DNA from: Devosia sp.
Lineage (GTDB): Bacteria; Pseudomonadota; Alphaproteobacteria; Rhizobiales; Devosiaceae
NCBI GenBank assembly: GCA_028290225.1
Contig: JAQGKH010000214.1
Span: forward strand, 1 to 14,654
Direction of reading: 5' to 3'
Length of the DNA stretch: 14,654 nucleotides
Position 1 is the first letter of the stretch; each line of letters opens with the position of its first letter. Made by a program: the position numbers and the translations under genes. Positions 13,058-14,654 of the stretch are shown here, in pieces. The notes below the pieces were generated by a model. It was given only the letters and a program-made list of their open reading frames with translations, ran no database searches and was not told the DNA's origin.

Positions 13058-13067
13058 AGCCGCCCAG
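13046..13067. terminator. Hairpin at the convergent end of pdxJ and the secreted protein gene
   Basis: CTGGGCGGC (13046-13054) pairs perfectly with GCCGCCCAG (13059-13067) around TGAA, which contains the pdxJ stop codon. The hairpin is symmetric and could act in both transcripts, but no T-run follows, so termination is uncertain. Confidence 0.5.
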
Positions 13068-13077
13068 GCGGGACATC

Positions 13078-13398
13078 TTACTCGGTGAAGTCGAACTCAG
13101 AGAGCTCGCAAACATTGTTGTCGCTCGAAACCACTTCGTCGCCGTCGTCAAAGACTGCGAGGAAGTCGTAGCGACAATAGCCGGTGCCGTCATCGATATT
13201 GACCAGGACGCTTTCTCCGGAGCGCAAGATGTCTTTGCCCAAAACATCTTCTTCCCAGCTCCGCGTGCCCGTATTGGACGCGTGGAAGCGAACGATGTCA
13301 TAGCTGGTCTTGTTGTTGATCTGCACGCGGCGGTCCAGAGCGACTGTGCTGGTGACGCTGATGGCAAGCAATGCCAGTGCGATAAAGCTCGATTTCAT
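13078..13398 (-). CDS. Small secreted hypothetical protein
   Basis: A 106-residue protein with a clear Sec signal peptide (MKSSFIALALLAISVTSTVA, cleavage likely after Ala20). The mature part is about 86 residues and acidic, with two cysteines (Cys75, Cys97) that could form a periplasmic disulfide. The pattern Q-I-N-N-K-T-S-Y-D-I-V-x-F, W-E-E-D-V-L-G, then G-Y-C-R-Y-D-F-x-A-V-F-D-D-G-D and V-C-E is reminiscent of a small family of periplasmic proteins of unknown function seen in rhizobial-type genomes. That recollection is not checked. AGGGA lies just before the start. It is convergent with pdxJ and reads away from the FMN reductase gene across 340 bp. No function can be given. Confidence 0.75.
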   Translation of the reverse strand: MKSSFIALALLAISVTSTVALDRRVQINNKTSYDIVRFHASNTGTRSWEEDVLGKDILRSGESVLVNIDDGTGYCRYDFLAVFDDGDEVVSSDNNVCELSEFDFTE

Positions 13399-13738
13399 GT
13401 TGTTTTTCCCTCGGCGGCGATCTAGCCGCGCTTTTGCTTAGCAATTCCTTGCATCGGGGAACAGGCGGGGGCGCTGCTTTGTCTGTAACTAGGCTTAATC
13501 TGGCGTGCCGGTTGATCGCTGATGGTGAACGCTACGTTGAGCAAAGTTGCTCAGCTATCCCGCTCGACAAGGCGGAGGTCATGAAAAAACCCGGTAATCC
13601 CGGCATATCAGACACTTACATCTGTGTGCCTTAGGGTCTATGGCGGAACCGGGCGACATCCAGGTGCCCACTTGTGCTTCGAGGCGGCAGGCACATATAT
13701 CGCCTCAGTTACGTTTTGTTACCAAGGAGGGCACTTCA
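13399..13738. other. 340-bp intergenic region with two dyads
   Basis: No convincing gene. A 66-codon plus-strand frame at 13434-13634 lacks a usable ribosome site and any recognisable sequence. Two inverted repeats are seen: TGAGCAA (13538-13544) with TTGCTCA (13547-13553), a 16-bp near-continuous palindrome, and GAGGCG (13681-13686) with CGCCTC (13701-13706), whose spacer ends in ACATATAT and could hold a -10 box (TATATC at 13696-13701). The region should carry the promoters of the divergent secreted protein and FMN reductase genes. Confidence 0.5.
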
Positions 13739-14338
13739 ATGTCCAAGCTCAAGATCGGCGTCATCATTTCGTCCACTCGCGACAGCCGCTTCGGCGACAA
13801 GCCGGCCCAGTGGATTCTCGACAAGGCCAATGCCCGCGGCGACATCGATGCCCAGCTGGTCGACCTGCGCGACTTCGACCTGCCGTTCTTCAATGAAATG
13901 GCATCCAATCTGTGGATGCCCTCCAGCGACCCGCGCGCGGTTGCCTGGCAGAAAAAGGTCGGCGAATTCGACGGCTTCATCTTTGTCGTCGCCGAATACA
14001 ACCGCTCCATCACCGGCGCGCTGAAGAATGCCATCGACCAGGCCTACCTGGAATGGAACCGCAAGCCCTTCGGCATCGTGGCCTATGGCAGCGTGGGCGG
14101 TGCCCGTGCCGCAGAACATCTGCGCGGGATCGGCGTCGAGATGCAGATGGTATCGACCCGCACCGCCGTTCATATCGGGGGCAGCGACTTCTTTGCCGTG
14201 CATCCGCTGGGGCAGCAGAACAAGTCCTTCAGCGAAATCGAGGGCTCGATCGGGCCGAGCGCCAAGGACATGCTGGACCAGCTGGTCTGGTGGGGCAATG
14301 CCACCAAGACCGCGCGTGAACAGGCGGTTCAGGCCTAA
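13739..14338 (+). CDS. NAD(P)H-dependent FMN reductase family protein
   Basis: A 199-residue flavodoxin-like oxidoreductase expected to reduce FMN or quinone-like substrates with NAD(P)H. IGVIISSTRDSRFGDKPAQWI (6-26) holds the S-T-R phosphate-binding loop. FVVAEYNRSITGALKNAIDQA (82-102) matches the family's P-E-Y-N-x-S-x-x-x-x-L-K-N-A-I-D signature, with Ala in place of the usual Pro. VAYGSVGGARAAEHLR (114-129) is the next family motif. ATG 13739 has a strong AAGGAGG (13724-13730) 8 bases upstream, which decides against a longer in-frame start at 13640. It is monocistronic, with dyads upstream and a terminator downstream. The substrate and any stress link are inference. Confidence 0.9.
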   Translation: MSKLKIGVIISSTRDSRFGDKPAQWILDKANARGDIDAQLVDLRDFDLPFFNEMASNLWMPSSDPRAVAWQKKVGEFDGFIFVVAEYNRSITGALKNAIDQAYLEWNRKPFGIVAYGSVGGARAAEHLRGIGVEMQMVSTRTAVHIGGSDFFAVHPLGQQNKSFSEIEGSIGPSAKDMLDQLVWWGNATKTAREQAVQA

Positions 14339-14355
14339 GCTGCATCGCAGCTATT

Positions 14356-14382
14356 CGAAAGCCCGACTTTGGCTTTCGTTTT
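14356..14382 (+). terminator. Intrinsic terminator of the FMN reductase gene
   Basis: CGAAAGCC (14356-14363) pairs with GGCTTTCG (14371-14378) around a 7-base loop, followed by TTTT (14379-14382). A smaller hairpin, AGCTGC/GCAGCT (14338-14352), starts in the stop codon just before it. Confidence 0.85.
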
Positions 14383-14415
14383 GAGGGGCGCCGCTCGGCA
14401 AGAGTGGCCCCCCTC
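14383..14415 (+). other. Strong hairpin upstream of kup
   Basis: GAGGGG (14383-14388) pairs with CCCCTC (14410-14415), then after one C-C mismatch GCCGCTC (14390-14396) pairs with GAGTGGC (14402-14408, one G-U) around a 5-base loop. It gives 13 pairs, begins right where the previous terminator's T-run ends, and lacks a T-run of its own. Confidence 0.5.
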
Positions 14416-14430
14416 CGTTTGCGCGCTTGC

Positions 14431-14457
14431 TGAGAGATTGTGTTGTATGAGAGATTG
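14431..14457 (+). repeat. Direct repeat upstream of kup
   Basis: TGAGAGATTG occurs at 14431-14440 and again at 14448-14457, a perfect 10-bp direct repeat with a 17-bp period, 49-75 bp before the kup start. It could be a pair of regulator half-sites; no regulator is suggested by the sequence. Confidence 0.5.
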
Positions 14458-14505
14458 CCGGGGTGTATAGCGGCGCCCGCTGTTGACCCATGAGAGCACA
14501 GGTTT

Positions 14506-14654
14506 ATGACGCAGACGAACACGGCCGGTGCCAGCACCGGTGCCGATGCGAGCGATCTTAGCGACCACTCTCACAACAAAGATCTTCCGGTGCTGATCCT
14601 GGGTGCACTCGGCGTGGTCTATGGCGACATCGGCACCAGCCCGATCTATGCCTT
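14506..14654 (+). CDS. kup: Low-affinity K+ uptake transporter Kup, 5' part
   Basis: The first 49 codons of a K+/H+ symporter of the KUP/HAK/KT family, cut by the window edge. After a hydrophilic start of about 27 residues rich in Thr, Ala, Ser and Asp, the sequence LPVLILGALGVVYGDIGTSPIYA appears. Its G-A-L-G-V-V-Y-G-D-I-G-T-S-P-I/L-Y run is the hallmark first membrane helix of Kup. ATG 14506 is the first in-frame start; its ribosome site is weak (ACAGG 3 bases upstream). ATG 14490 is out of frame. The gene is transcribed separately from the FMN reductase, whose terminator lies 124 bp upstream. Confidence 0.92.
   Translation, partial: MTQTNTAGASTGADASDLSDHSHNKDLPVLILGALGVVYGDIGTSPIYA

Noticed and set aside
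13457..13485. GGAAC at about 13458 as another EcfG -35 box
   Set aside because: No acceptable cGTT-like -10 lies 16-17 bp downstream.
13434..13634. A 66-codon plus-strand frame, with an internal ATG at 13581 giving 17 codons
   Set aside because: There is no usable ribosome site (GGAGG is only 2 bases from ATG 13581), no recognisable sequence and no conserved context, so it is treated as non-coding regulatory DNA.
1..14654. Defence system, prophage, integron or secondary-metabolite cluster
   Set aside because: Every sizeable gene belongs to a known housekeeping or common transporter family; no integrase, transposase, nuclease or repeat array was found.

Overview
The window is GC-rich, densely packed chromosomal DNA from an alphaproteobacterium. 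The gene set and order point to Hyphomicrobiales (Rhizobiales), and the small secreted and cold-shock proteins would fit a Devosia-like genus. The genus is inference; I could not run a search. Nothing looks like a phage, plasmid, insertion sequence or CRISPR array, and no rRNA or tRNA gene was seen. This is core-genome territory. The interest lies in regulatory RNA structures, small repeats and a few unusual protein features.

Layout. (1) 23-3456, plus strand: a spermidine/spermine-type GNAT acetyltransferase, folA, hflK and hflC, closing on a strong terminator at 3479-3510. folA carries an in-frame insertion with a short repeat. hflKC has its own candidate promoter straddled by an inverted repeat, and HflC has an unusually long Pro/Ala-rich tail. 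(2) 3534-5312: serB (minus) and miaA (plus) diverge with only 27 bp between start codons. miaA then converges on a MATE efflux gene (minus, 5358-6770) across a small tandem-repeat cluster rich in GCTAGC. (3) 6846-7570: a DUF423 membrane protein and a glycine-zipper lipoprotein, followed by three consecutive hairpins. (4) 7858-8594: two nearly identical cold-shock protein genes in tandem, each with its own structured 5' leader and its own terminator.

(5) 8676-12250: the branched-chain amino acid block. A good sigma-70-like promoter, a 16-residue leader peptide containing L-I-L-V-V, a long stem-loop and an intrinsic terminator precede ilvB. This is a convincing predicted transcription attenuator. 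ilvB is followed by a 68-bp palindromic REP-like element, then ilvN, then an EamA-type transporter that may export a related metabolite. (6) 12314-13398: pdxJ (vitamin B6 synthesis) converges on a small secreted hypothetical protein. (7) 13739-14338: an NAD(P)H-dependent FMN reductase family gene behind a 340-bp non-coding region with two dyads. (8) From 14506: the 5' end of kup (potassium uptake), cut by the window edge, behind a strong hairpin and a 17-bp-period direct repeat.

How the genes work together: folA supplies tetrahydrofolate, HflKC controls the FtsH protease at the membrane, SerB completes serine synthesis, MiaA modifies tRNA, IlvBN starts Val/Leu/Ile synthesis and PdxJ makes pyridoxine 5'-phosphate. 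These are housekeeping functions. The best candidate for something worth experimental attention is the ilvBN attenuator.
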